Shown here: positions 1-5,839 of the stretch, one piece after another
Position numbering within the stretch: position 1 is the first letter of the stretch
How the letters are laid out: each line of letters begins with the position of its first letter
Assembly (NCBI GenBank): GCA_026389655.1
Contig: JAPLHL010000254.1
Location: forward strand, 1-5,839
Direction: 5' to 3'
Origin: Chloroflexota bacterium
GTDB lineage: Bacteria > Chloroflexota > Dehalococcoidia > GIF9 > UBA5629
Length of the DNA stretch: 5,839 nt
The notes under the pieces: generated by a model
What the model saw: only the letters and a program-made list of their open reading frames with translations
Told to the model about the DNA's origin: nothing
The model's database searches: none
Program-made: the position numbers and the translations under genes

Positions 1-1624
1 AAACCATCATTTGCACGGTCAGCATGCGCCTCTGATCCAGGTAATCGGTTACTTTCCTGATGAGTTTATCGGAAGGCATCAACTGTTGGACCGGTATCTG
101 GCCTTCATGCTCTGCTACCACGGGGATAATCAGTATTTTTACACCTCCGGCCGGGACGCCTTCTCCCGCTTCCCCTACTTTGGGTGCCAGACAACGCGCC
201 CTCTGCACTTCCTGTGAAGCTTCCTTTGCCAGGTATTCAAAATCATCGGCGGTGACTGCCCTGATGCGGGCCTTAAGTACCTCAGGTGCACGGAGCTTGG
301 CATTATCAATACTCTCAGCATCCAACCCACCCCTGGCTGCATCAAAATTCGTGACCCATGCAATATATGGAATGGACGTTTTAAGCACAGTAAGCGTTTT
401 CTCACCCACATTGCCCTGAGTGCCGCCACCACACCTGTAGCTCGAAAAACGGAGCTGTTTACCTTTAGGCGGTACAGCCCCAAACTGGTGTTCACCACCA
501 TCGGGCTGTCTTAAACGCGGCCCAAATTGTATTTCCCCATTATAACTATCGCAGCTAAAATGGAGGTCATCACCTTTAGATGAGGCAAAACTGGTCACTT
601 CATGCCATCTTTCCCATGCTCCTGCTGCTCCTTCAACTTCAACAGTCTCATCGTCATTCCTGGGCAATACCGGTTTGTTGTGAAGATGAAAAATCTGGCC
701 GGGTTGGCCGTTGCTCCTGCCGATAACCTCGAGGGAACACCTGTAAGCATGGCTGGCCGGAACAGATCCCCCAATACTGGACACCGATACACTGCGTACA
801 CGTGGTGATGCCGAATAACCAGGCTGACGCGGCCGGGGTTTGATCACACGGGCACGTATCCAGCAGGCCGTCTTGCCGTCCAGTTCACGGCTATAAGACG
901 CGTAAGGCACATGCACGACCACTTCACCATCACGGTTAAGACCTCCGGTAGTATCGGATTCCAGCCGCATGCTTCCCCATTTTAAGTCTTCACCATCCCA
1001 GTATTCCCAGGCCAGGGGAGGATTGCGTGGATCAACGCCGATACCCTCAATACTGGCCTCAAAATTAACGCGCAGAGTATTACCTGCCATGTTCTCAGCA
1101 AAACCGAGGTAAAGAGCATCGTTTTCCAGCGGGACTTTCTGGAAAATATCCATGGTGTCCCTGGATTTAATCACGGGCATGTAATCATGAAAGACCTTGT
1201 CCTCACGGCTGACCAGGCAATAGCTCAGATGCGGCACTGAGATGGTGAACTCACGCTCAGTCGTAAATGTGATGGCTTCTTCAGTCTCAGTCCTGACCGT
1301 GGCCACCTCCACCCCGCGTGGTATGCTGATGGATTTAGGCTGGGGAGCAGATAGCCGGAAGGTAATATCGGCGCGGGCCGGACGGGGGGGCTTCAATTTG
1401 ACGCCCATCAGATCAAGGAACTTGATATAGTTCCTTTCAGGTACCTGATTGAGACGGTACAACATCATATCCGTCATCCAGGCAAAAAGCTCAATAAAGG
1501 TGATACCCGGATCGCTGAGATTGTGATCAGTCCATTCAGGGCAATAACGGGGGATGAGCCCCCGGGCTTCAGTGACTATATCCTGAAACTTGCGGTCATC
1601 TAAATTTGGTGCAGGCAGTGCCAT
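1..1624 (-). CDS. Baseplate J-like (gp47/Afp11-type) assembly protein, 3'-truncated by window edge
   Basis: One frame stays open from the ATG at 1624-1622 to the window edge: 541 complete codons plus one base, with no stop or frameshift, so the C-terminus is missing. It reads as the 'putative baseplate assembly protein' family of phage-tail-like clusters (baseplate J/gp47 relatives, Afp11 type), which form the baseplate wedge that holds and triggers the contractile sheath. Visible marks: start MALPAPNLDDRKF; residues 31-75 with the family-typical WTDHNLSDPGITFIELFAWM followed by MLYRLNQVPERNY and FLDLMGVKLKPPRPA; a WEYWDG segment near 206-211; W255IRARV, a recurrent beta-domain motif; then NFDAARGGLDAESIDNAKLR (426-445) and RAVTADDFEYLA (455-466), the classic J-family core. 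The start has a near-perfect Shine-Dalgarno and lies 20 bases after the gp25 gene. Family assignment is from recognised motifs, not from a search; the role comes from known relatives. Related full-length proteins are usually longer, fitting truncation at the edge. Confidence 0.93.
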   Translation of the reverse strand, partial: MALPAPNLDDRKFQDIVTEARGLIPRYCPEWTDHNLSDPGITFIELFAWMTDMMLYRLNQVPERNYIKFLDLMGVKLKPPRPARADITFRLSAPQPKSISIPRGVEVATVRTETEEAITFTTEREFTISVPHLSYCLVSREDKVFHDYMPVIKSRDTMDIFQKVPLENDALYLGFAENMAGNTLRVNFEASIEGIGVDPRNPPLAWEYWDGEDLKWGSMRLESDTTGGLNRDGEVVVHVPYASYSRELDGKTACWIRARVIKPRPRQPGYSASPRVRSVSVSSIGGSVPASHAYRCSLEVIGRSNGQPGQIFHLHNKPVLPRNDDETVEVEGAAGAWERWHEVTSFASSKGDDLHFSCDSYNGEIQFGPRLRQPDGGEHQFGAVPPKGKQLRFSSYRCGGGTQGNVGEKTLTVLKTSIPYIAWVTNFDAARGGLDAESIDNAKLRAPEVLKARIRAVTADDFEYLAKEASQEVQRARCLAPKVGEAGEGVPAGGVKILIIPVVAEHEGQIPVQQLMPSDKLIRKVTDYLDQRRMLTVQMMV

Positions 1625-1629
1625 GATAA

Positions 1630-1636
1630 CCTCCTT
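1630..1636 (-). promoter_or_regulatory. Ribosome binding site of the baseplate J-like gene
   Basis: On the minus strand AAGGAGG lies five bases before the ATG at 1624-1622. It is the strongest Shine-Dalgarno sequence in the window and decides the start. It lies wholly in the 20-base gap after the gp25 stop codon. Confidence 0.85.
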
Positions 1637-1644
1637 CTATCCCT

Positions 1645-2049
1645 TTACCTGGAAAGGTAAAACGGGTAAACCAGATTGCGTTCATTATTGTCAGCCCTGA
1701 CCGTGTATTTTATATTGATCAGCAACTTCGACATATCGGTTGTATCCGGCCTGACATCGACTTCCTTGACCTCGATGCGCGGCTCCCACCAGCCTAATGC
1801 TTCCTGCACATAATGGATTATCATGCTCCAGGTAGCGCTGTTGTTTGGCGCAAAAACCAGGCTGTGTATGCCGCAACCGAAATTGGGACGCATGCGGCGT
1901 TCCCCCTTGGCTGTAGCCAGAATAGTGCCGATAGATTCTTCGATGTCCATATTGTGCGATGCCAGACTGATGCCTCCACGCCCGTTAATGCGCAGGGGAA
2001 AACCCCAGCCGCTGCCTATGATGTCCTTTTCGATAACATTGTCCTTCAT
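1645..2049 (-). CDS. gp25/GPW-like baseplate wedge protein (Afp9 type)
   Basis: A 134-residue protein, the normal size for the gp25/GPW family (phage T4 gp25, P2 gpW, Afp9/Pvc9, T6SS TssE). These proteins lie at the sheath-baseplate joint and start sheath assembly, in the cytoplasmically assembled particle. Visible marks: GWGFPLRI at about 14-21; the helix and turn IEESIGTILATAKGERRMRP followed by NFGCGIHSLVF, which is the most conserved block of the family; and the W-E-P-R-I motif (EPR) near residues 88-92, which in TssE and gp25 is the key contact element. The C-terminal strand ends YPFYLSR. It starts with ATG at 2049-2047 behind AGAGGGA, 34 bases after the spike gene, and ends with TAA 20 bases before the J-like gene. 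No PAAR gene follows it, unlike in Afp/PVC. T6SS TssE is the alternative, but the neighbours argue against that. Confidence 0.94.
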   Translation of the reverse strand: MKDNVIEKDIIGSGWGFPLRINGRGGISLASHNMDIEESIGTILATAKGERRMRPNFGCGIHSLVFAPNNSATWSMIIHYVQEALGWWEPRIEVKEVDVRPDTTDMSKLLINIKYTVRADNNERNLVYPFYLSR

Positions 2050-2053
2050 ATAA

Positions 2054-2060
2054 TCCCTCT
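2054..2060 (-). promoter_or_regulatory. Ribosome binding site of the gp25-like gene
   Basis: AGAGGGA on the minus strand, four bases before the ATG at 2049. It is a weaker match than the other sites in the window. It sits in the only gap of noticeable size (2050-2083), which is otherwise AT-rich and shows no convincing promoter or terminator. Confidence 0.6.
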
Positions 2061-2083
2061 ATCAATTCAAATCATTAAATAAT

Positions 2084-2299
2084 TTATCCGATCATCACGG
2101 TCGGGCACCCCACTGTAATCGAGTTAGGTGGACCCGCCTCTGTGATAATATCGCCCTGTCGCGCGGCAGGCATACCACCGATCAGCACTGTGGCGCTGCC
2201 CATCGCTACAACTCCACCAACATGCGGTACTAAACCTGTAACCAGCGGACACACATGCATATCGGTCCCGGCACGCCAGGCAGGCATTCCGCCGATAAG
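2084..2299 (-). other. PAAR-like tip domain encoded at the 3' end of the spike gene
   Basis: The last roughly 72 codons of the spike encode a PAAR fold, normally a separate small protein (Afp10/Pvc10 or T6SS PAAR) that caps the needle with a metal-stabilised cone. Visible: LIGGMPAWRAGTDMHVCP and LIGGMPAARQGDIITEAGPP, an internal repeat typical of PAAR hairpins, then SITVGCPTVMIG at the end. Candidate metal ligands are H580, C582, H591 and C630; which of these bind is inferred. No extra toxin domain follows, so the tip is structural rather than an effector-bearing extension. Confidence 0.88.
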
Positions 2300-3994
2300 A
2301 CCCTGTATAGTGAGCGTGGCGTTGGCTTTCAACGTCATGGTGCCCTCGGATTCAATTTCAATAATCTTGCTTTTAATATTCAGCTTCATACTGCTTTCTA
2401 TGGCAATAGAATTCTGAACAGAGTCGAACTTAATGGAATTGTTGCCGGTTTTATCCTTGATCTCGATTTTCTCCTGTCCCGAGGCATCATTTAGCAATAT
2501 GGTATGCCCCGCATTGGTACGTATCTCCAGCTTCTCACGCCGGGAAGCGTCATTATCATCGAAAATTATTTCATGGCCGCTGCGAGAGCGGATCTTGCGT
2601 ATATTATTCTTGCCGTCGCTGTTTTTTTCAGGGGGCGTGTCCTCCCCGTTCCAGAGGGAACCAAGCACGTAAGGCCGGTTCATGTCCCCCTGCTCGAAAG
2701 CCGCAATGACCTCATCATTGACCTCCGGAATAAAGACCATGCCCCTGCCGCCTCCTGCCATGGGTGTAGCCAACCTGGCCCAGTTGCTCTCAGTATTTTC
2801 ATCAAGCCATGGGAACTTCAGCTTGACGCGTCCCATCCCATCTGGGTCTTGATTATTGGTGACAATTGCTACTACCACACTGTAGTTGCCGGCACCGTTA
2901 GCGCCACCTCCGCCTGACTGGGAATGGGTGATCATGCCCCCAATCGTATTATCGGACGTGCCGCTGATGGTGAACCTGGTGCTATATCCCCGAGCGTCAT
3001 ACCTCTGCAAAGAATGTGAAATACGGTACCTGCCGTTGAAGCGCGGGCTCAATCCCTGTAGCTCAACCATAGCGCCTGCGCAGACTGCCGGGTCCCCGCT
3101 ACAAACGCCGTCCGCCTGGATAAAATTGCTGCCAATCTGGTTAATAAGTGATTGCGCCAGTGCATCTGCTTCCGCCTGCGTACTCACAGGACGATTGACT
3201 ACAATCTCACGCCCAGCATCTCCAAATGCCTGCTGCGCAATCTGTCCACCCTGTCTGCTCTCGCCGATCTCAGGAGTATCCTGGGCCTGATTGGCCCTGC
3301 CGACTATCTCCCTTCGTGATTGCGGGTCCCATGCCCTGACCTCCACCTCCTTTACCTGCCGGGAGGTAGTAAGACGGGCATTGAATTCAGACAGGTTTGA
3401 ACCCCATTCCAGTACCGGCACCTGGTCGCCACCCTGAGGAGCCCTCTTGAAATTCAAAGTATCCCCTTCCACCATCACGCGGTAACCGATGCGCCCGGCG
3501 CGGGCCTGCAGGAACTCCAGGTTGGTCTGGTTTTCCTGGAGCACATAATCATATACTTCCGACGTGGCATCAACGTCGGTGCGCAGGTTTATTTCACGTG
3601 CAATCCTGTTAGCCATATCGCTATCAGTCATCTGCACGAAAGACCTGGTCTGGCGGCCCCGGTTAAGCCGGTGTGACTGGTCATAGCCGCGCACTATGAG
3701 TATCGCCCCTGTACCATTCCTGAAACTGGTCTCGATGGAGGTTATCTCACCAGACATCAGTGTAACGGCTTCATTCTGCCCGCGAACCAATATCTCTACT
3801 GATTTACCTATGTTGAACGTCTCAGAACCCGTCAATTCAAGACTGGAATCCCTGATTTGCAATGTGAACATATCAGGAATATTCAGGCTGTCATCCACTT
3901 CAACGGATACGAGGTTATCCATAATTGAGCCCGGTATATCAGCGCCGTCAACTTTTATATAAAATTGTGCTATCAGTCTGGTCATTTCAGGCAT
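2084..3994 (-). CDS. VgrG-like spike protein (Afp8 type) with fused C-terminal PAAR tip
   Basis: A complete 636-residue spike. Residues about 1-340 are the gp27/gpD-like hub; the stretch YVLQENQTNLEFLQARAGRI followed by GYRVMVEGDTLNFKRA is typical of late-control-D/VgrG proteins. Residues about 371-450 are the gp5-type OB fold (DPDGMGRVKLKFPWLDEN, then WARLATPMAGGGRGMVFIPE, then NRPYVLGSLWNG). Residues about 458-568 hold short alternating polar/aliphatic strands (EKLEIRT, EKIEIKD, NSIAIES, KIIEIES) expected of the trimeric beta-helix needle. Residues about 565-636 are a PAAR domain with two copies of an IGGMPA motif, and H580, C582, H591 and C630 as likely metal ligands. The trimer should form the hub and needle under the inner tube. 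Start ATG at 3994 is chosen because GGAGAAG precedes it closely; a second ATG three codons on is possible. Stop is TAA. The PAAR fusion accounts for the missing separate afp10-like gene. It could be called a T6SS VgrG on similarity alone, but the LysM, gp25 and J neighbours point to eCIS. Confidence 0.95.
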   Translation of the reverse strand: MPEMTRLIAQFYIKVDGADIPGSIMDNLVSVEVDDSLNIPDMFTLQIRDSSLELTGSETFNIGKSVEILVRGQNEAVTLMSGEITSIETSFRNGTGAILIVRGYDQSHRLNRGRQTRSFVQMTDSDMANRIAREINLRTDVDATSEVYDYVLQENQTNLEFLQARAGRIGYRVMVEGDTLNFKRAPQGGDQVPVLEWGSNLSEFNARLTTSRQVKEVEVRAWDPQSRREIVGRANQAQDTPEIGESRQGGQIAQQAFGDAGREIVVNRPVSTQAEADALAQSLINQIGSNFIQADGVCSGDPAVCAGAMVELQGLSPRFNGRYRISHSLQRYDARGYSTRFTISGTSDNTIGGMITHSQSGGGGANGAGNYSVVVAIVTNNQDPDGMGRVKLKFPWLDENTESNWARLATPMAGGGRGMVFIPEVNDEVIAAFEQGDMNRPYVLGSLWNGEDTPPEKNSDGKNNIRKIRSRSGHEIIFDDNDASRREKLEIRTNAGHTILLNDASGQEKIEIKDKTGNNSIKFDSVQNSIAIESSMKLNIKSKIIEIESEGTMTLKANATLTIQGLIGGMPAWRAGTDMHVCPLVTGLVPHVGGVVAMGSATVLIGGMPAARQGDIITEAGPPNSITVGCPTVMIG

Positions 3995-3997
3995 AAT

Positions 3998-4004
3998 CTT
4001 CTCC
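3998..4004 (-). promoter_or_regulatory. Ribosome binding site of the spike gene, overlapping the upstream stop
   Basis: GGAGAAG on the minus strand, three bases before the spike ATG. Its first G is the last base of the TAG stop (4006-4004) of the LysM gene. Such overlap suggests translational coupling, which would help match adaptor and spike amounts. Confidence 0.8.
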
Positions 4005-4672
4005 TACGGTGAGGGGGCGATGGATATTATTTGCCCCGGGCTGATATTCAGCGGGTTATCAAGACTGTTGATATTGGCAATGTGCCGCCATAAGGCGGGA
4101 TTGCCATACTCTTCAAAAGCAATATAATCGAGCGTTTCACCTTCACGCACAGTACGCAGCTTGTATCCCCGCATACTCATGGTGGTAGGGTTCTGAGCAG
4201 GGAACTTGTCAATTTCTTCCACTTCCTTGAAAGTAACTTCAAGCGTGGCCCTGACAGGGGTACCGTCGGATTTGAACATGGTAAACTTCTGGGTGATATC
4301 AGTAAGAACAGCCTTAAAGGCTATGACCGGCCCCCATTGAAAACGGCACATGGGCGGCCTGCCCTTGGCAGTGGTCTGATCCGTAAGCATTGGGTCGATA
4401 GACATCAGCTTCATTACACGGCTGGTATGCTTACGCACATCTTCCCCGGCTTCGTATGTATCGAAAAACAGCTCCATGGTCAGGTTCGATGCCTGACCGC
4501 CGCGGAACTCCAACTGAGGGGCGGATTTGCCTTTGGCCTCATTGGTCTGCCAGCTATTCTGCTTGGTGATGGAGTATTCCTTAGGCCTGAACATGCATTC
4601 AACTGTCTGTCCTGTCATAGCGCCATCTAAAACAAATATTACGGCTTTGGATAGTTCACCACTGATATCCAT
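4004..4672 (-). CDS. CIS tube/LysM-domain adaptor protein (Afp7 type)
   Basis: A 222-residue protein of the kind that links the inner tube to the spike hub in contractile particles (Afp7/Pvc7; relatives of phage gp53/gpX-type LysM baseplate proteins). The N-terminal part, about 8-150, matches the contractile-injection-system tube domain: VECMFRPKEYSITKQNSW near 24-41, ELFFDTYEAGEDVRKHTSRV near 67-86, CRFQWGP near 108-114, and FKSDGTPVRATLEVTFKEVE near 133-152. A C-terminal LysM lies at about 170-220: YKLRTVREGETLDYIAFEEY, then GNPALWRHIANIN, then ISPGQIISIA. There is no signal peptide, so the LysM probably packs inside the baseplate rather than binding wall from outside; that is inferred from relatives. 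It starts with ATG at 4672 behind GGAG, 12 bases after the upstream stop, and ends 9 bases before the spike gene. Confidence 0.94.
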   Translation of the reverse strand: MDISGELSKAVIFVLDGAMTGQTVECMFRPKEYSITKQNSWQTNEAKGKSAPQLEFRGGQASNLTMELFFDTYEAGEDVRKHTSRVMKLMSIDPMLTDQTTAKGRPPMCRFQWGPVIAFKAVLTDITQKFTMFKSDGTPVRATLEVTFKEVEEIDKFPAQNPTTMSMRGYKLRTVREGETLDYIAFEEYGNPALWRHIANINSLDNPLNISPGQIISIAPSP

Positions 4673-4680
4673 ATTTCATT

Positions 4681-4686
4681 CTCCTC
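4681..4686 (-). promoter_or_regulatory. Ribosome binding site of the LysM adaptor gene
   Basis: GAGGAG on the minus strand, eight bases before the ATG at 4672. It overlaps the TGA stop (4687-4685) of the upstream gene. A nearer out-of-frame ATG at about 4679 is ignored because only the 4672 ATG opens the long frame. Confidence 0.75.
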
Positions 4687-5839
4687 ATCCGGCAGTGCCC
4701 TGAAGTCTTTCCTGTTCGATTAACATGCGGCGTCTCAGGATGTCATATATTTCCATGGCCACGGTTTCCACGTCCTGTTCTGCTTCTGATTCCACATGGT
4801 TGCCAGTACGCCCTGACGGCTGTTCAGATGTTCCCTGCGAAGCTTCCGGCGACGATGCTTTTTTCTGTACGAAGGCAGCAGGCGCATGCGGCAGTATTGC
4901 CGGCGCCGGGCCTCCAACATGTGCCCCCGCCAGCATGTTTTCCATCGCTGCAAATGCCTGGCCGCCACTTTTATCAGCCGCTAATCTATATCTGAGAAGG
5001 TGAGCATCCGGGTCATGTGAAAGTCTAGGCAGAGTAAAATCTGCGCTGCTATTTGAATCGGGATCATCCGGGCTGGAAGCCTGCGCTGCACCTGAAGACA
5101 TCCGTCCATGAGATAGCGCTTCCTTCCTTTGCACCGTGATTGCACCTGGGGACATCCATCCATGTGATATTGCTTCCTCCCTTTGCGACGTGATTGCACC
5201 CGAGGACATCCGTCCATGAGATATTGTTCCCTCCCCTGGCGCTGTTGGTGAAACGGAAGTGTCTAATGCCCGAACGATAGACGGTTGTTGAACCAAATCG
5301 AATTTCCTGCCGCTGAAATAATTAGATGATTCTGCCTGTATTTGGGGAGATAGGTACTTATCACGAATGACCTGCTCAATCGTGGGAAGAGACGCATGGA
5401 ATAGTAGAGGCAACGGCAGTTCTCCGGATTTTTGCAGGGATTCAGCGCCGGATATATCCGGCATGTTTGCACTATTTGGTTGCGACACTGAAGAGGGTCG
5501 CCTTGATTCCAATATAGGCAGGACTAATGGCGCATAATCAGACGGGCGGCTGACGTTAATATGCTCCTTTGGCGAAAAGCCGCTGTATAACGGCTCTGGC
5601 CTGTCACTTAATGCCTCTGGCTGTGACATCCAGTGCCCATGCTTTAATGAAGGAACGGCTGATGATCCGGCGTGCAGCTTTTTTGCCATGTCGTGAATAA
5701 AGACGGCATTGGCCTTGATGCCAGTGGGAAACAATCCGGCAGGCATGCCAGGCATCCGGTCGCCAACCACTGTATCGGGCCCTTCAATATCAATCCCGTA
5801 TGACCTGATATAGCGCACCCAGTCCGGATCGAACCAGGT
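4685..5839 (-). CDS. Unidentified repeat-bearing, Pro/Ser-rich protein of the injection-system operon, 5'-truncated by window edge
   Basis: I do not recognise this protein as a named family. The frame is open to the right edge (T-W-F-D-P-D-W precedes the first possible GTG start at 5818), so the true start probably lies outside; 384 complete codons are visible and the stop is TGA. Numbering below is from that GTG. It begins with a possibly folded patch (1-50, with GIDIEGPDTVVGD). Most of the rest is low in hydrophobic residues and rich in Ser, Pro, Ala and Gly, suggesting disorder. Residues about 199-247 are an 18-residue tandem repeat. A basic/acidic helix, VAMEIYDILRRRMLIEQERL (353-372), ends the protein; similar charged C-terminal helices are, from memory, common in hypothetical proteins just upstream of LysM genes in eCIS loci. 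There is no signal peptide or membrane segment in the visible part. Its position 12 bases before the LysM gene makes a structural or assembly role likely, but this is inference. A scaffold, a tube- or baseplate-attached tether or a loading factor are all possible. Confidence 0.8.
   Translation of the reverse strand, partial: TWFDPDWVRYIRSYGIDIEGPDTVVGDRMPGMPAGLFPTGIKANAVFIHDMAKKLHAGSSAVPSLKHGHWMSQPEALSDRPEPLYSGFSPKEHINVSRPSDYAPLVLPILESRRPSSVSQPNSANMPDISGAESLQKSGELPLPLLFHASLPTIEQVIRDKYLSPQIQAESSNYFSGRKFDLVQQPSIVRALDTSVSPTAPGEGTISHGRMSSGAITSQREEAISHGWMSPGAITVQRKEALSHGRMSSGAAQASSPDDPDSNSSADFTLPRLSHDPDAHLLRYRLAADKSGGQAFAAMENMLAGAHVGGPAPAILPHAPAAFVQKKASSPEASQGTSEQPSGRTGNHVESEAEQDVETVAMEIYDILRRRMLIEQERLQGTAG
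5088..5237 (-). repeat. 54-base in-frame tandem repeat (two full units plus a partial third)
   Basis: Units begin at 5088, 5142 and 5196 with an exact 54-base period; the third decays after about 40 bases. Each encodes an 18-residue unit, as in SHGRMSSGAITSQREEAI, SHGWMSPGAITVQRKEAL and SHGRMSSGAA. The units have diverged at both silent and replacement positions but keep the S-H-G-x-M-S-x-G-A core, so the repeat is not a recent assembly artefact. It lies inside the unidentified protein. Confidence 0.9.

Noticed and set aside
175..801. Minus-strand frames at 175-501 and 595-801 as separate small genes
   Set aside because: They are out of frame with the J-like gene that covers the whole region with family motifs and no stop.
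2050..2083. AT-rich gap with a short inverted TAAAT/ATTTA as promoter or terminator
   Set aside because: The arms are only five bases, there is no GC stem or T-run, and no clear -35/-10 pair; it is most simply an intergenic spacer in an operon.
2084..3994. Spike as a T6SS VgrG with an effector extension
   Set aside because: The protein ends with the PAAR domain and no toxin follows; LysM, gp25 and J-like neighbours indicate an eCIS or phage-tail-like particle.
4004..4672. LysM protein as a cell-wall hydrolase or surface-binding protein
   Set aside because: No signal peptide or catalytic domain; the N-terminal part matches the injection-system tube domain.
5088..5237. 54-base repeats as a CRISPR array or other non-coding repeat
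   Set aside because: They are direct, contiguous, in frame and lack spacers; they encode a conserved peptide unit.
4735..5472. Minus-strand frames at 4735-4968, 4981-5217 and 5263-5472
   Set aside because: They overlap the unknown repeat-bearing gene in other frames; the middle one only re-reads the 54-base repeat in a shifted frame.
5816..5818. GTG at 5818 as the true start of the unknown gene
   Set aside because: The frame continues upstream to the edge with plausible codons (TWFDPDW) and no Shine-Dalgarno sequence is seen just before the GTG.
1..5839. Plus-strand open frames of 60-137 codons scattered over the window
   Set aside because: All lie opposite well-supported minus-strand genes, carry no recognisable motifs and have unusual Cys/Pro/Ser-heavy composition typical of antisense frames.

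Overview
The window is a solid, one-directional block of five genes, all read from the minus strand (right to left). They form the baseplate and spike section of a contractile injection system. The gene types and their order are (unknown repeat-bearing protein) - LysM tube/baseplate adaptor - VgrG-like spike - gp25/GPW wedge protein - baseplate J-like protein. This matches the afp7-afp8-afp9-afp11 segment of extracellular contractile injection systems (eCIS; Afp, PVC and related phage-tail-like particles) better than a T6SS or an intact phage. A T6SS spike does not normally sit beside a LysM adaptor and a baseplate-J family protein. No phage head, lysis or replication genes are seen, but the window is too short to exclude a phage by content alone.

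Layout from the transcriptional start side: 5839-4685, C-terminal part of a Pro/Ser-rich, probably disordered protein with an 18-residue tandem repeat and a charged C-terminal helix (5' end outside the window); 4672-4004, CIS tube/LysM protein; 3994-2084, VgrG-like spike with its own C-terminal PAAR tip; 2049-1645, gp25-like wedge protein; 1624-1, baseplate J-like assembly protein (3' end outside the window). Gaps are 12, 9, 34 and 20 bases. Each of the four complete starts has a purine-rich Shine-Dalgarno sequence at sensible spacing, and one overlaps the preceding stop codon. This indicates a single translationally compact operon whose promoter lies to the right of the window and whose terminator lies to the left. 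No stretch longer than 34 bases lacks a gene, and the plus strand shows only shadow reading frames.

In known contractile particles, the LysM adaptor joins the end of the inner tube to the spike hub. The VgrG-like trimer forms the hub and needle, and the PAAR cone sharpens the tip. The gp25 and J-like proteins build the wedges that hold the sheath and fire it. The layout departs from Afp/PVC in two ways: there is no separate PAAR gene (afp10) between gp25 and the J-like gene, because the PAAR is fused to the spike; and the LysM gene is preceded by a large, low-complexity protein of unknown role.

The organism cannot be named from this window. Base composition is intermediate (by eye near 50% GC) and Shine-Dalgarno sites are strong. 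eCIS loci are spread across many bacterial phyla and some archaea, so context is not diagnostic. No toxin, AAA ATPase, sheath, tube or tail-fibre gene is visible here; they would be expected in the flanks.
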